Source: JBEKYD01 sp049509915 (lineage in GTDB: Bacteria; Acidobacteriota; Terriglobia; Bryobacterales; Bryobacteraceae). Taken from it: a stretch of 45,025 bases of DNA. Each line of letters opens with the position of its first letter. The stretch's first letter is position 1. Under the pieces are notes generated by a model. The model worked only from the letters and a program-made list of their open reading frames with translations, was not told where the DNA came from and did no database searches. The DNA is taken from NCBI GenBank assembly GCA_049509915.1, contig JBEKZL010000018.1, positions 1-45,025 on the forward strand, in the 5' to 3' direction. The position numbers and the translations under genes were made by a program. Shown in pieces: positions 31,990-40,284 of the stretch.

Positions 31990-32709
31990 ATGGATCTGAG
32001 ACGCTTCCCGGCCGCGGCCGGAGTGTTGTGCCCGACGCTTTTCCTGTGCGGTTGCGTCGTCAACGGGGATCGCTCCGGCCCCATCAGGTACGAATCCCGC
32101 TCGTTCGAGCGCGGCTCGGTCGAAGAGCTCCATCTCGACCTCCGGATGGGCGCCGGAGAATTGAAAGTGGGCACCGGCACCAGCCAGCTGGCCCAGACCT
32201 ATTTCACCTACAATAACGATCGATGGAAGCCGGAAGTCCGCTTCGATTCGCACGGCACGCGCGCGGACCTCAGCATTCGCCAGCCCCGCGAGCACGGCCT
32301 CCATTTTGGCTCCAACCGGTACGAATGGGACCTGCGCCTGAGCCGTGACGTGCCCGTTTATCTTCACGTGAACACCGGCGCCGGCCACGCGCAACTCGAT
32401 CTGGGGGGCATCCCGCTGCGCGATGTCCAGGTCGACATGGGCGTCGGCCAGCTCGACTTGGACCTGCGCGGCGCTGCCAGGCACGATTACAGCGTCCGCA
32501 TTCACGGCGGCGTGGGACAAGCCACCGTCCGTCTCCCGGCCAGCACCGGCGTTTATGCCGAAGCCTACGGCGGCATCGGATCCATCGAAACCCGCAATCT
32601 CCAAAAGGCTGGCGGCCATTGGGTCAACGACGCCTACGGCCACGTACCGGTGCAAATTCATGTCACCGTGGACGGCGGCATCGGACAGATCCGCCTGATC
32701 GCCGAATAA
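31990..32709 (+). CDS. Toast-rack (LiaF-like) lipoprotein
   Basis: A 239-residue lipoprotein. The signal peptide ends in LFLCGC, a lipobox-like sequence whose Cys would be lipidated. The mature part contains repeated short beta units: VEELHLDLRMGAGELKVGTG, VNTGAGHAQLDLGG, VDMGVGQLDLDL, IHGGVGQATVRL and GGIGSIETRNL. This is the parallel-ladder 'toast_rack' pattern (DUF2154) seen in LiaF-like envelope-stress proteins. It probably sits in the outer or inner membrane facing the periplasm. ATG 31990 has GGAGAG seven bases upstream. The next gene, URO-D-like, follows after about 110 bases. Confidence 0.75.
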   Translation: MDLRRFPAAAGVLCPTLFLCGCVVNGDRSGPIRYESRSFERGSVEELHLDLRMGAGELKVGTGTSQLAQTYFTYNNDRWKPEVRFDSHGTRADLSIRQPREHGLHFGSNRYEWDLRLSRDVPVYLHVNTGAGHAQLDLGGIPLRDVQVDMGVGQLDLDLRGAARHDYSVRIHGGVGQATVRLPASTGVYAEAYGGIGSIETRNLQKAGGHWVNDAYGHVPVQIHVTVDGGIGQIRLIAE

Positions 32710-32823
32710 CCTGTGGCGCGCACTCGTGCGTGCCGCGTCGAGACTCCACTCGACGCTTCTTTGTCCACAAGTCAGGAATGCGGCGATATAAACTGGGAGT
32801 CGTATCCAGTGACAATCGAGACC

Positions 32824-33804
32824 ATGAACCATGTCGAGCGCTTTCGGGCGCTCATGAACTTCCAGCCGGTCGACCGCTTCCCGCGATGGGAATGGGCGAT
32901 GTGGTGGGACCTCACCATCGAGCGCTGGCACCGCGAGGGCTTGCCCCCGGAGTTGGAAGACGTCTTCGCCATCTCGCAATACTGCGGCCTGGACCCCTAC
33001 AAGCAGTTCTGGTTCAGCACTACCCAGTCCACCATCGAGGCCGTCCAGCACCACGTCGAAGGCACCGTCTCTACCATGGACGACTACCTGCGCATCCGGC
33101 CTTCCCTCTATCCCGACCATACTTCCGCCATTGCCGCCATGCAGCCGTGGGCCGCCAGACAGGCGGCGGGCGGAGTCGTTGTCTGGACCACCCTCGAAGG
33201 GTTTTTCTGGTTTCCCCGCACTCTGCTCGGATTCGAGAAGCTGATGTTCGCCTACCACGATCAGCCGGAACTGATTCACCGCATCAACTGCGATTTGTTG
33301 GAGTTCAACCTGCGCTTGTTGGAACAGATTCGACGCGTCTGTGTTCCCACCTTCACCACCATTGCCGAGGACATGTCGTACAACCATGGCCCCATGGTCT
33401 CCCGCCGCATCTGCGATGAGTTCCTGACGCCCTATTACCTCCGCCTGCTGGAACGGATCAAGGACATGAATGCAGTTACCATCGTCGATACCGATGGCGA
33501 TGTCACCAGGCTGGTGCCGTGGCTGCAGGCAGTCGGAGTCGAGGGCGTGCTCCCGCTCGAACGGCAGGCGTCCGTCGATGGCATGGCGTTGCGCCAGGCG
33601 TATCCGAAGCTGAGAATGATAGGCCACTACAACAAGCTGGCAATGCACCTGGGCGAGGCCGCCATGCGAGGCGAGTTCGAGCGCCTGCTCCCGCTGATGC
33701 GCACGGGCGGGTTTCTCCCCAGCGTCGACCACCAGACTCCCCCTGAAGTCTCACTCGCCGACTACCGGCTGTATCTGCGCTTGCTGGACGAGTACACGGC
33801 GTAA
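32824..33804 (+). CDS. Uroporphyrinogen-decarboxylase-like (URO-D/methyltransferase) protein
   Basis: A 326-residue TIM-barrel protein of the URO-D superfamily: MNHVERFRALMNFQPVDRFP is the standard opening (NxxERxxxxxxxxxxDR). LLGFEKLMFAYHDQPELIHR and FTTIAEDMSYNHGPMVSRR match the family core, and IVDTDGDVTRLVPWLQAVGV the later strand. The zinc ligands of the methyl-cobamide transferases (H..C....C) are not evident, and true HemE N-terminal arginine motifs are absent, so this belongs to the broad uncharacterised catabolic group. An alternative start is GTG 32809 with GGGAG nine bases before it. An aldo/keto reductase follows 38 bases later, likely co-transcribed. Confidence 0.8.
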   Translation: MNHVERFRALMNFQPVDRFPRWEWAMWWDLTIERWHREGLPPELEDVFAISQYCGLDPYKQFWFSTTQSTIEAVQHHVEGTVSTMDDYLRIRPSLYPDHTSAIAAMQPWAARQAAGGVVVWTTLEGFFWFPRTLLGFEKLMFAYHDQPELIHRINCDLLEFNLRLLEQIRRVCVPTFTTIAEDMSYNHGPMVSRRICDEFLTPYYLRLLERIKDMNAVTIVDTDGDVTRLVPWLQAVGVEGVLPLERQASVDGMALRQAYPKLRMIGHYNKLAMHLGEAAMRGEFERLLPLMRTGGFLPSVDHQTPPEVSLADYRLYLRLLDEYTA

Positions 33805-33842
33805 AATTGTCAAACTCCCAGACCCGTCTGATAATAGGTGGC

Positions 33843-34877
33843 ATGGAACAGCGATTTCTCGGTAGAAGCGGTTTGAGTGTGTCGTCGCTCAGTTTGGGAA
33901 CCATGACGTTCGGCGGCAAGGGCCGGCAGGCGGCCATGGGTGCCCTCGGTGTGGAACCCGCCCGCCGCCTGGTCGATATTGCCATCGAACACGGTGTCAC
34001 CCTTTTCGATACTGCGGACATCTATTCCGAAGGCCTCGCCGAAGAGGTGCTGGGAGCGGCTCTGAAGGGGCGGCGGCAGAATGTCCAGGTCGCCACTAAA
34101 GCCTTTTCGCGGATGGGGCCCGGACCGAACGACCTGGGCCTGTCGCGCGATCACCTGATCCGCGCCTGTGAGGACAGCCTGCGCCGCCTCGCCACCGATT
34201 ACATCGACTTATACCAGGCGCATTCCATGGATTCCATCACGCCTATGGAGGAGACTCTGTCGGCGTTCGATACCCTGGTCCGCCAGGGCAAGGTCCGCTA
34301 CATCGGCTGCTCCAATTTCTCCGCCTGGCAGACGGCCAAAGCCGTCGCCATTTCGGAGAATGGCGGCGTGGCGCGCTATATCAGCCAACAGATCCAATAC
34401 TCCTTGCTGGTCCGCGACGCCGAATACGAGCTCATTCCGATGGGTCTCGACCAGGGAGTGGGCGTGATGGCCTGGAGCCCGCTGGTCTTTGGCTTGCTTT
34501 CTGGCAAGGTCCGCCGCGACGCGCCTCCGCCCGCCGAAAGCCGCCTGGCCGCGCTCGGCGCGCCCATCGAAGTCAATTGGGAGCGCCTCTATCGCATCGT
34601 GGATGTCATGCTCGAAATCGCCGCCGCGCGCGGTGTCACTCCGGCCCAGGTGGCTCTGAACTGGGTTCGCGGTAAACCCTGCGTGGACACCGTGATCCTG
34701 GGTGCCCGTAACGAAGACCAGCTCCGTGACAACCTGGCCTCGGCCGCCTGGGATCTGAACGCCGGGGAGATGGCCCGCCTCGACGAAGCCAGCGCCGTCC
34801 CTGACCCGTATCCGTTCTGGCACCAGCAAAAGTGGGCCGGTGCCCGCAACCCGCGCGTGCCCGCGAAACGCCCGTAG
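33843..34877 (+). CDS. Aldo/keto reductase
   Basis: A 344-residue NADPH-dependent aldo/keto reductase. The catalytic tetrad is visible: D and Y in LFDTADIYSEG (about 55-65), K in VATKAF (about 83-88) and H in YQAHSMD (about 124-130). IGCSNFSAWQ and the C-terminal cofactor segment VILGARNEDQLRDNLASA are typical of the AKR11/12-like, YajO/Tas-type group. It reduces sugar or other aldehydes and ketones. ATG 33843 follows AGGTGG. It lies directly after the URO-D-like gene and before two enolase-superfamily genes, a set consistent with sugar-acid or glycoside catabolism, although no transporter is present. Confidence 0.92.
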   Translation: MEQRFLGRSGLSVSSLSLGTMTFGGKGRQAAMGALGVEPARRLVDIAIEHGVTLFDTADIYSEGLAEEVLGAALKGRRQNVQVATKAFSRMGPGPNDLGLSRDHLIRACEDSLRRLATDYIDLYQAHSMDSITPMEETLSAFDTLVRQGKVRYIGCSNFSAWQTAKAVAISENGGVARYISQQIQYSLLVRDAEYELIPMGLDQGVGVMAWSPLVFGLLSGKVRRDAPPPAESRLAALGAPIEVNWERLYRIVDVMLEIAAARGVTPAQVALNWVRGKPCVDTVILGARNEDQLRDNLASAAWDLNAGEMARLDEASAVPDPYPFWHQQKWAGARNPRVPAKRP

Positions 34878-34899
34878 GCGCTGTCCAGGCCTGTCTTGT

Positions 34900-34922
34900 T
34901 GTGGGGCAGGTTGGTAACCTGC
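34900..34922. repeat. Dispersed palindrome with TGTGGGGCAG head
   Basis: GCAGGTT (34906-34912) and AACCTGC (34916-34922) form a 7-bp hairpin with a GGT loop, preceded by TGTGGG. Just downstream, GGCCGGG and CCCGGCC around 34947-34977 can form a second stem. The same head recurs at 43331 and, with A for G, at 41209 and 41331 (reverse). Intergenic location and recurrence indicate a REP-like family. Confidence 0.5.
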
Positions 34923-35031
34923 GGACCGATTGCGGGGTGCCCTCTGGGCCGGGTCCCGCCGGGCGCCAGCCCGGCCGTATCATGGCCAGGCGAAGCCCTT
35001 CCCCTCTTCGTGATATGGTGATTGTGGAAAA

Positions 35032-36117
35032 ATGCCCACCAATCCCATGATCGCGCGGCGCCGTGCGCGCCTAACCGCCGGGTTTGTGCCCCAGTTCGCC
35101 GCCGCAACACCGCCAGCCGAACCCCACGTCATCGCCGAAATCCGCTGGTTTCCCCTCCGCGAGCCGGTTTCGGGAAATCGATACGCCTTCGTGCGCGTCA
35201 AGACCGGTTCCGGGTTGACCGGATGGGGTGAGTGCGGCCAGGCCTCCGCGCAGGATACCAAGGCGCTGGAAAAGGATTGGGTCGGCCGCCCGGCCACGCT
35301 CTACGCCGCCATCGACGGGTCTACGCCGCTGGCCGGCGCTCTCGATATGGCGTTGCTCGACATACTCGGCAAGGCCTGCGGCGCGCCTATCTACCGCGTG
35401 TTGGGAGGGCCCACGCGCAACAAGGTTCGCGCTTTCTCGGGTTCCGGTGCCGCGCCCGGCTTTCAGGTTGCGTCCGTGCGCGTCCCCCAGCCTGCCGCGC
35501 GCAATCAGGGCCGGGCGTATCAGGACCAGGTGCGTGAGCTTCTGACGCAAGTAGGAGACGACCGGGATTTCGTGCTGGACGGTCGCGGCCGCCTGACGCC
35601 ATCGGACGCCGCCTCGGTCGCGGCCACCATCGAGGGCAGCCACCCGCTATGGTTCGACGAGCCGTGCTCGGTCACCAATCTCGACGCCGTGCGCAAGATC
35701 TCGGCGGAGGCAGTCACCCCGTTGGGGTTCGGGCGCGGAATCGCCGACCCCGCGGTCTTTCAGACGCTGCTGCGGGAGGGCCTGGTCGACGTGGTGCGGC
35801 CGGATATTTCGGTGTTCGGCATCACCGGCGCGCGCCGCATAGCGGTGCTGGCGGAGACTTACTACGTGGCCATCGCGCCCCACCACGACGGCGGTCCGGT
35901 GGCTACCGCCGCGGCCCTGCACCTGGCCGCCAGCGTTCCGAATTTCTTCATCCAGCACGTGCCCTATCCGGCCGATGCCGCCGACCGCGCCATGCGCGCT
36001 GAGATTGTCTCCGCCCGTATCGAGACCGCACGAGACGGCTTTCTGGAGTTGCCGCGAGCGCCCGGCCTGGGCATCGATGTGAATGAACAGGCGCTGGAGA
36101 AATACCATGCTGCGTAG
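35032..36117 (+). CDS. Enolase-superfamily (MR/MLE-like) protein with altered metal site
   Basis: A 361-residue mandelate-racemase/muconate-lactonizing-type protein. The N-terminal cap has YAFVRVKTGSGLTGWGECG and the barrel starts with ALDMALLDILGKACGAPIYR. Expected metal ligands are D183 (FVLDGRG) and E210 (WFDEPCS). The third ligand, Glu in TPIATGE of the downstream paralog, aligns to R235 here (TPLGFGR), so the usual Mg site is incomplete. H284-H285 (IAPHHDGG) is in the position of the general acid/base histidine. Enzymes of this family dehydrate or epimerise acid sugars; this copy may be inactive or altered. It overlaps the next gene by 11 bases. ATG 35032; the Shine-Dalgarno is weak. Confidence 0.85.
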   Translation: MPTNPMIARRRARLTAGFVPQFAAATPPAEPHVIAEIRWFPLREPVSGNRYAFVRVKTGSGLTGWGECGQASAQDTKALEKDWVGRPATLYAAIDGSTPLAGALDMALLDILGKACGAPIYRVLGGPTRNKVRAFSGSGAAPGFQVASVRVPQPAARNQGRAYQDQVRELLTQVGDDRDFVLDGRGRLTPSDAASVAATIEGSHPLWFDEPCSVTNLDAVRKISAEAVTPLGFGRGIADPAVFQTLLREGLVDVVRPDISVFGITGARRIAVLAETYYVAIAPHHDGGPVATAAALHLAASVPNFFIQHVPYPADAADRAMRAEIVSARIETARDGFLELPRAPGLGIDVNEQALEKYHAA

Positions 36118-37432
36118 GAACTTTCTGGCGTTCAGCGCCGCCGGCGCGGCCTTGGCTGGGAAGGCCGCGGAGACCGAAACGCGGCGCGGCCTTGCCGATG
36201 GTTGCGGTTGTTCCTTCGCGCCCCAGGCGGCAACTGGCGCCTTCGACGCTCCCGCGTCCGGCCTGAAGATCACCGGCATGAAGGTCTTCGGCGTCTCGCT
36301 CACACCCACCTCAGACCGGCCCTACGTCTTCGTCAAGCTCGAAACCAATCAGGGCCTGGTAGGTTGGGGCGAGGGCACGCTCGAGGGCAAAGCCGGCGCG
36401 GCCTTGGCGTGCATCGAAGACTTCCGCGACTTCGTCATGGGCAGCGATCCCATGCAGGTGGAACATATCTGGCAATCCATGTACGTCCATAGCTTCTATC
36501 GCGCCGGCCCGGTGATCGGCTCCGCCATTTCCGCCATCGACCAGGCGCTCTGGGACATCCGCGGCAAGGCGCTGGGCGTGCCCGTGCATCGCCTGCTGGG
36601 CGGCCCTCTCGACCCGCGTGGAGTGCGCGGCTACTATCACGCCGATGGAGTCCGCACTCAGGAGGGCCTCGCCAAACTGCGCGAGACCGCCATCGCGCAG
36701 GGTGTCTCGTGCTTCAAGACCGGCTTGCCCGATACCTACGAGTGGATCGAAACGCGCAAGAAAATCGACGCCGCGGTGAAATCCATGCAATTGCTCCGCG
36801 AAGCGCTCGGCCCCGAAATCGACATCGCCGTCGATTTTCACGCCAAAACCAGCCCTTCGGTCGCTTCCATCCTGGTGAAGGAAGTCGAGCCGTTGAACCT
36901 GCTGTTCATCGAAGAGCCCTGTCCGCCCGAAAACGCCCAGGCCATGGCGAAGGTCGCCCGCCGCTCCACCACCCCCATTGCCACCGGCGAGCGCCTGGTG
37001 GCCACCTACGGCTGCCGCGAGCTGATCGAGATGGGAATCGTCGATATCTTGCAGACCGACATCAACCACGTCGGCGGCCTCACCGGCCTGTGGAAGGTGG
37101 CGCAAATGGCCTCGGTCTCGGGCATTTCGATGGCCCCGCATGCCTGCGAAGGCCCTATCGGCGGCCTCGCCACTCTGCAGGTGAACGCCGCCATGCCGAA
37201 TTTTCTGGTGCAGGAAATCTGCGGCCAAATCCAGCCCGGCCCCAATGATAAGGTGTGGCAAGAGTGGCTAGGCTTCCCCGCCATGCGCATGGTGGACGGC
37301 CGCTTCCCACTTTCCCAAAAGCCCGGCCTGGGTTTCGACCTGTCCGAAGCAAGCTTGGCCAAGTATCCCTTCGCCGGCACCCGCCCCATGGCGCGAGTCT
37401 TCCACCAGGACGGCTCGGTGGCGGAGTGGTGA
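36107..37432 (+). CDS. Enolase-superfamily sugar-acid dehydratase-like protein, Tat-exported
   Basis: A 441-residue mandelate-racemase-type enzyme of the galactonate-dehydratase-like group. MLRRNFLAFSAAGAALAGKA is a Tat-like leader, unusual for this normally cytosolic family. The cap has YVFVKLETNQGLVGWGEGT. Metal ligands are all present: D243 (IAVDFHAK), E270 (FIEEPCPP) and E295 (IATGERL). The acid/base H345 is in MAPHACEGP. It would remove water from an aldonic acid to give a 2-keto-3-deoxy acid. It starts 11 bases before the stop of the preceding paralog, with GGAG seven bases upstream, so the pair is translationally coupled. Confidence 0.9.
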   Translation: MLRRNFLAFSAAGAALAGKAAETETRRGLADGCGCSFAPQAATGAFDAPASGLKITGMKVFGVSLTPTSDRPYVFVKLETNQGLVGWGEGTLEGKAGAALACIEDFRDFVMGSDPMQVEHIWQSMYVHSFYRAGPVIGSAISAIDQALWDIRGKALGVPVHRLLGGPLDPRGVRGYYHADGVRTQEGLAKLRETAIAQGVSCFKTGLPDTYEWIETRKKIDAAVKSMQLLREALGPEIDIAVDFHAKTSPSVASILVKEVEPLNLLFIEEPCPPENAQAMAKVARRSTTPIATGERLVATYGCRELIEMGIVDILQTDINHVGGLTGLWKVAQMASVSGISMAPHACEGPIGGLATLQVNAAMPNFLVQEICGQIQPGPNDKVWQEWLGFPAMRMVDGRFPLSQKPGLGFDLSEASLAKYPFAGTRPMARVFHQDGSVAEW

Positions 37433-37917
37433 GGCGAAGCCGGCCTGCTTACGCGAGCCCAGCCCCTGCAACTGCGGCCTGATCTGCGAGTGTAGCTCGT
37501 GGATTTTGCGGATCGCCCCGGCGTCCCGTTGCGGCGCAGTTGGATCTGCCGGGGCGCCGGAACCCGCGCCAATTGCCTGGCTCACGTGCCGTAAGTATCC
37601 GACTCTGACGGCCCCGGGCGCGTCCCGTGCATCCCCTCTGCGCCGACGGGCCTACCCCTGTTCCGTGCCCCCGTTGGGATCGACCAGTTCGTGCGCGCGA
37701 TGTTTCTCCGTGGCTCCGTCCACAGCTCTCCCTCTCTTAGCTTAGTGCATTCCTTCGGAGAATCCATAACGCCTTCGCGCCCACCCTCGCCTGGGAAATC
37801 CGGGACATCCAGGCGCTATAAGTGATCAGGTACTCGCCATGCACACGAGTCACACGGGTCGCGGCTGATGCCAGTCCCCGAAAGCGGCGCCGGCCCGCAG
37901 TTGACCGCTGACCGCTC
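37433..37917. other. Long convergent intergenic region, no confident gene
   Basis: About 485 bases between two convergent genes. Short frames on the minus strand (for example around 37437-37585 and 37737-37860) have no recognisable family, start signal or codon bias. GACCGCT repeats twice at 37902-37916 (TTGACCGCTGACCGCT). No tRNA, clear terminator with T-run, or transposase remnant is seen. It may contain decayed coding sequence or an unrecognised small RNA. Confidence 0.4.
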
Positions 37918-38664
37918 CTACCCCAGATGCGCTTCCAGCCAGTCCAGCATTTGTCTCTGCCGATCGGCCTCGCCCAAGCGCACTTCCAGATTGACGTAGC
38001 GTACTCCGCGCGCGGCCGCCCGGCGCGACAGCGAGCCGTCGTCGGGAGCTCGCACATACTGCTCCAGAACCACGTTATAGGGGGACTTCGCCAGGACCTC
38101 GTAATCGGCCGCGTTGGTGCACAGGAAAAACGCGTGCGGATTGGCCGGCTCCTTCAGAGACATGCGCTCGGCAATCGGCTTCTCGCTGAGCACCGAATAG
38201 CCCGTGTTATTGTGCAGGGCCACCAGCAGACCGTCGTCGGGCGGAAGCATCGTGTGCAGCAGCTTCTCGCGGCCGCCGTCGAGCGCGTCCAGCGCCTGGT
38301 CCACTTCGGCGCGGCTCCAAGCAGGGTTGAGCGATCTCAGGCTGGCCGCCGCCCCGTAGCGCGAGAACATCCGGTTGGGGTCGATCTTCCCGTTCCCCAC
38401 CGGCACGTCGCGGGTCTGGCTTTCAATGAAAAACGCCACCCCCTTGTGACTGGCAATGTGTTGCTCCAGCACTTCACGGGCGGTTTGCTCGTCGCCGTGG
38501 ATCCATAGGTAGCGCCGCGCCGAACGGCCGTTGTACACGATCTGGAAGCGGGTTTCGGCCAGTTCGATTTCCTTCGGCCTGTACCAGGGCGTCCAACCAA
38601 ACAGTGTTCCGCCCAAACCGGCGAACAGAAAATCGCGCCGCGTGGACGCGTTACCGCTGGTCAT
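37918..38664 (-). CDS. Tat-exported protein with M14-like zinc-hydrolase signature
   Basis: A 248-residue protein with a Tat signal (TRRDFLFAGLGGTLFGW). I see a succinylglutamate-desuccinylase/M14-carboxypeptidase-like pattern. LWIHGDEQTAREVLEQH gives a zinc HxxE pair (H56, E59). KIDPNRMFSR (93-102) corresponds to the family's 'DLNR-x-F' segment. LLVALHNNTGYSV gives a third zinc histidine (H151). Length and order fit a minimal M14 domain, acting outside the cytoplasm on an amide bond. The match is by motif only, and a conserved hypothetical label is the cautious alternative. Its ATG overlaps the stop of the small basic protein gene (ATGA), placing it last in a three-gene operon with a response regulator. 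Confidence 0.6.
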   Translation of the reverse strand: MTSGNASTRRDFLFAGLGGTLFGWTPWYRPKEIELAETRFQIVYNGRSARRYLWIHGDEQTAREVLEQHIASHKGVAFFIESQTRDVPVGNGKIDPNRMFSRYGAAASLRSLNPAWSRAEVDQALDALDGGREKLLHTMLPPDDGLLVALHNNTGYSVLSEKPIAERMSLKEPANPHAFFLCTNAADYEVLAKSPYNVVLEQYVRAPDDGSLSRRAAARGVRYVNLEVRLGEADRQRQMLDWLEAHLG

Positions 38665-38828
38665 GACTCGAGTCCTTCCTCGCTTTGCTCGGGAGACTTC
38701 TTGTGCTTCGGCTTGCGCCGCTCCGATTTGGGCTGAATGGCGCGCGCGGCGGGTATGGGGCCGACCCGTTCACGGGCGATCGACTGGATTTCCTTGCCCA
38801 GATCAAAGGCTTTCTTCTTGCGCGCCAA
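38661..38828 (-). CDS. Small basic protein, 55 residues, unknown function
   Basis: A short gene between the response regulator and the M14-like gene. It begins with TTG at 38828, preceded by GGAGG four bases upstream, and ends TCATGA, overlapping the next ATG. The product starts MARKKKAFDLGKEIQSIARE, continues RVGPIPAARAIQPKSERRKP and ends KHKKSPEQSEEGLES. It is rich in Lys and Arg with one predicted helix (FDLGKEIQSIARE) and a disordered basic tail. That would suit nucleic-acid or ribosome binding, but no family is recognised. Overlaps of 26 bases with the regulator and 4 with the hydrolase show it is a genuine operon member rather than spacer. Confidence 0.7.
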   Translation of the reverse strand: MARKKKAFDLGKEIQSIARERVGPIPAARAIQPKSERRKPKHKKSPEQSEEGLES

Positions 38829-39189
38829 CGAGCCTCCGCACCGCCGCCACCAGCGCCGCCGGACCGAACGGCTTTTGCAGAAACGCCACCCGCCCCGGAG
38901 CGGCCGCCTCGAACGTCGTCATATCCATAGGATAGCCGCTGGCGGCCAGCACGCGCAGGTGCGGACTGGCCGTTAACATATCGATCGCCAGCTCCTCAGT
39001 GCCCATCCCAGACAGCGTGCCGTCCAGCACAACCACATCGAAGTGGCCCGGCGCGCTCTGTATTTGGCTCCACGCCGCCTCGGCGGTGGCTGCGTCCGCG
39101 ACCAGAAAACCTTGCCGCTCGAGAAACACCGTCATCATCCTCAACAGTGACGGCTCGTCATCCACAATCAGCACCCGCTGCTGCCCCAT
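38803..39189 (-). CDS. CheY-like response regulator
   Basis: A 128-residue receiver domain: acidic pair D10-D11 (LIVDDEPS), phospho-acceptor D56 (VVVLDGTLSGMG), switch S84 (LAASGYP) and K106 (FLQKPFG). No output domain. It resembles the receiver halves of hybrid histidine kinases, so it may have been part of one or take phosphate from one. ATG 39189 (MGQQRVL) is chosen because the receiver fold begins right there; Shine-Dalgarno is weak. The upstream frame to 39252 reads into the divergent promoter. It heads a minus-strand operon with the small basic protein and the M14-like hydrolase, and is divergent from the MoxR cluster. Confidence 0.85.
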   Translation of the reverse strand: MGQQRVLIVDDEPSLLRMMTVFLERQGFLVADAATAEAAWSQIQSAPGHFDVVVLDGTLSGMGTEELAIDMLTASPHLRVLAASGYPMDMTTFEAAAPGRVAFLQKPFGPAALVAAVRRLVGAQEESL

Positions 39190-39270
39190 ATCCCACGCCC
39201 AGATCGCAGGATAGCGCAAATGCCGGGGGGATGTAACGGCCCGCGCCCCCACCGCCCGAGCCTCGTCGGG

Positions 39271-39284
39271 TACACTAAAATGTG
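39271..39284 (+). promoter_or_regulatory. Possible leaderless promoter of moxR-type gene
   Basis: TACACT (39271-39276) resembles a -10 box and the GTG start codon is at 39282, only five bases later. There is no Shine-Dalgarno in between. The arrangement suggests a leaderless transcript. The -35 region is unclear. Confidence 0.3.
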
Positions 39285-40277
39285 GGTTCCCAAGCCGATC
39301 TTCAGTCCGCAGTCGACCGGTTGAACGCCGTCCGCCGGGAGATCTCGAAAATCATCGTAGGCCAGGATGACGTCGTGGAAGGCGTCCTGATCTGCCTTCT
39401 GGCGGGAGGTCACGTCCTGCTCGAAGGCGTGCCCGGCCTCGGCAAGACCACCCTCCTGCGCACCCTGGCCAAAACCCTCCACCTCAAGTACTCCCGCATC
39501 CAATTCACCCCCGACCTCATGCCCGCCGACATCGTGGGCAGCATGATCATCGACACCGACGAGCACGGCGGCAAGGGCCTCCGCTTCCAGGCCGGCCCCA
39601 TCTTCGCCAACCTCGTGCTCGCCGACGAAATCAACCGCGCCACCCCCAAAACCCAGTCGGCCCTGCTCGAAGCCATGCAGGAACGCACTGTCACCAGCGG
39701 CACCACCACCCACGAGCTGGAGCGCCCCTTCCTGGTGATGGCCACCCAGAACCCCATCGAGATGGAGGGCACTTACCCGCTGCCCGAAGCCCAGCTCGAT
39801 CGCTTCCTCATGAAGATCCTGGTCTCCTATCCCAGCCGCGAGGAACTCAGCCGCATCGTGGAGCGCACCATTGCGCGCGAGGAACTCATTCCCGATGCCG
39901 TGCTGGACCGCGAAGAGATCCTCGATGTCCGCCAGGTCTGCCGCCGCGTCCTGGTCGCGCCCCACGTGCAGGATTACGCCATCCAACTGGTCATGGCTAC
40001 CCAGCCGGAACAGGCCGAGGCGCACCCGCTCGCGCGCAAGTACGTGCGCTACGGCAGCTCACCCCGCGGCGCCCAGGCCCTGGTCGAGTGCGGCCGCGTG
40101 CTGGCCCTCATGCGTGGACGCTTCCACCTCGCCTCCGAAGATGTGCGCACCGTAGCCCCCGCCGTGCTCCGCCATCGCATCATTCTCAATTTCGACGCCC
40201 ACGCCGACGCCCAAACCCCGGAGACCATCCTGAATGCCCTCATCCAGGACGTAACCGCCCAGGTTTCCGCCGCGTAG
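39282..40277 (+). CDS. MoxR-family AAA+ ATPase
   Basis: A 331-residue MoxR ATPase. Walker A is GVPGLGKTTLLRTLA (about 49-63), LQFTPDLMPADIVGS-like IQFTPDLMPADIVGS (about 72-86) is a MoxR hallmark, Walker B is LVLADEINRATPKTQSALLEAMQE (about 110-133), sensor 1 is MATQNPIEMEGTYPLPEAQLDRF and the lid ends RYGSSPRGAQAL. MoxR ATPases act as chaperones for metal insertion or assembly of VWA partner proteins. DUF58 and VWA genes follow on the same strand, the classic partner order. GTG start with no Shine-Dalgarno; DUF58 starts 7 bases after its stop. Confidence 0.95.
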   Translation: MGSQADLQSAVDRLNAVRREISKIIVGQDDVVEGVLICLLAGGHVLLEGVPGLGKTTLLRTLAKTLHLKYSRIQFTPDLMPADIVGSMIIDTDEHGGKGLRFQAGPIFANLVLADEINRATPKTQSALLEAMQERTVTSGTTTHELERPFLVMATQNPIEMEGTYPLPEAQLDRFLMKILVSYPSREELSRIVERTIAREELIPDAVLDREEILDVRQVCRRVLVAPHVQDYAIQLVMATQPEQAEAHPLARKYVRYGSSPRGAQALVECGRVLALMRGRFHLASEDVRTVAPAVLRHRIILNFDAHADAQTPETILNALIQDVTAQVSAA

Positions 40278-40284
40278 GAAAACT

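Noticed and set aside
31876..33732. Upstream extension of the amidohydrolase frame
   Set aside because: Runs antisense to the lipoprotein and URO-D-like genes; the Tat signal and HxH fix the start at 31875.
32824..33804. Calling the URO-D-like gene hemE
   Set aside because: HemE active-site N-terminal motifs are missing and it lies among catabolic genes.
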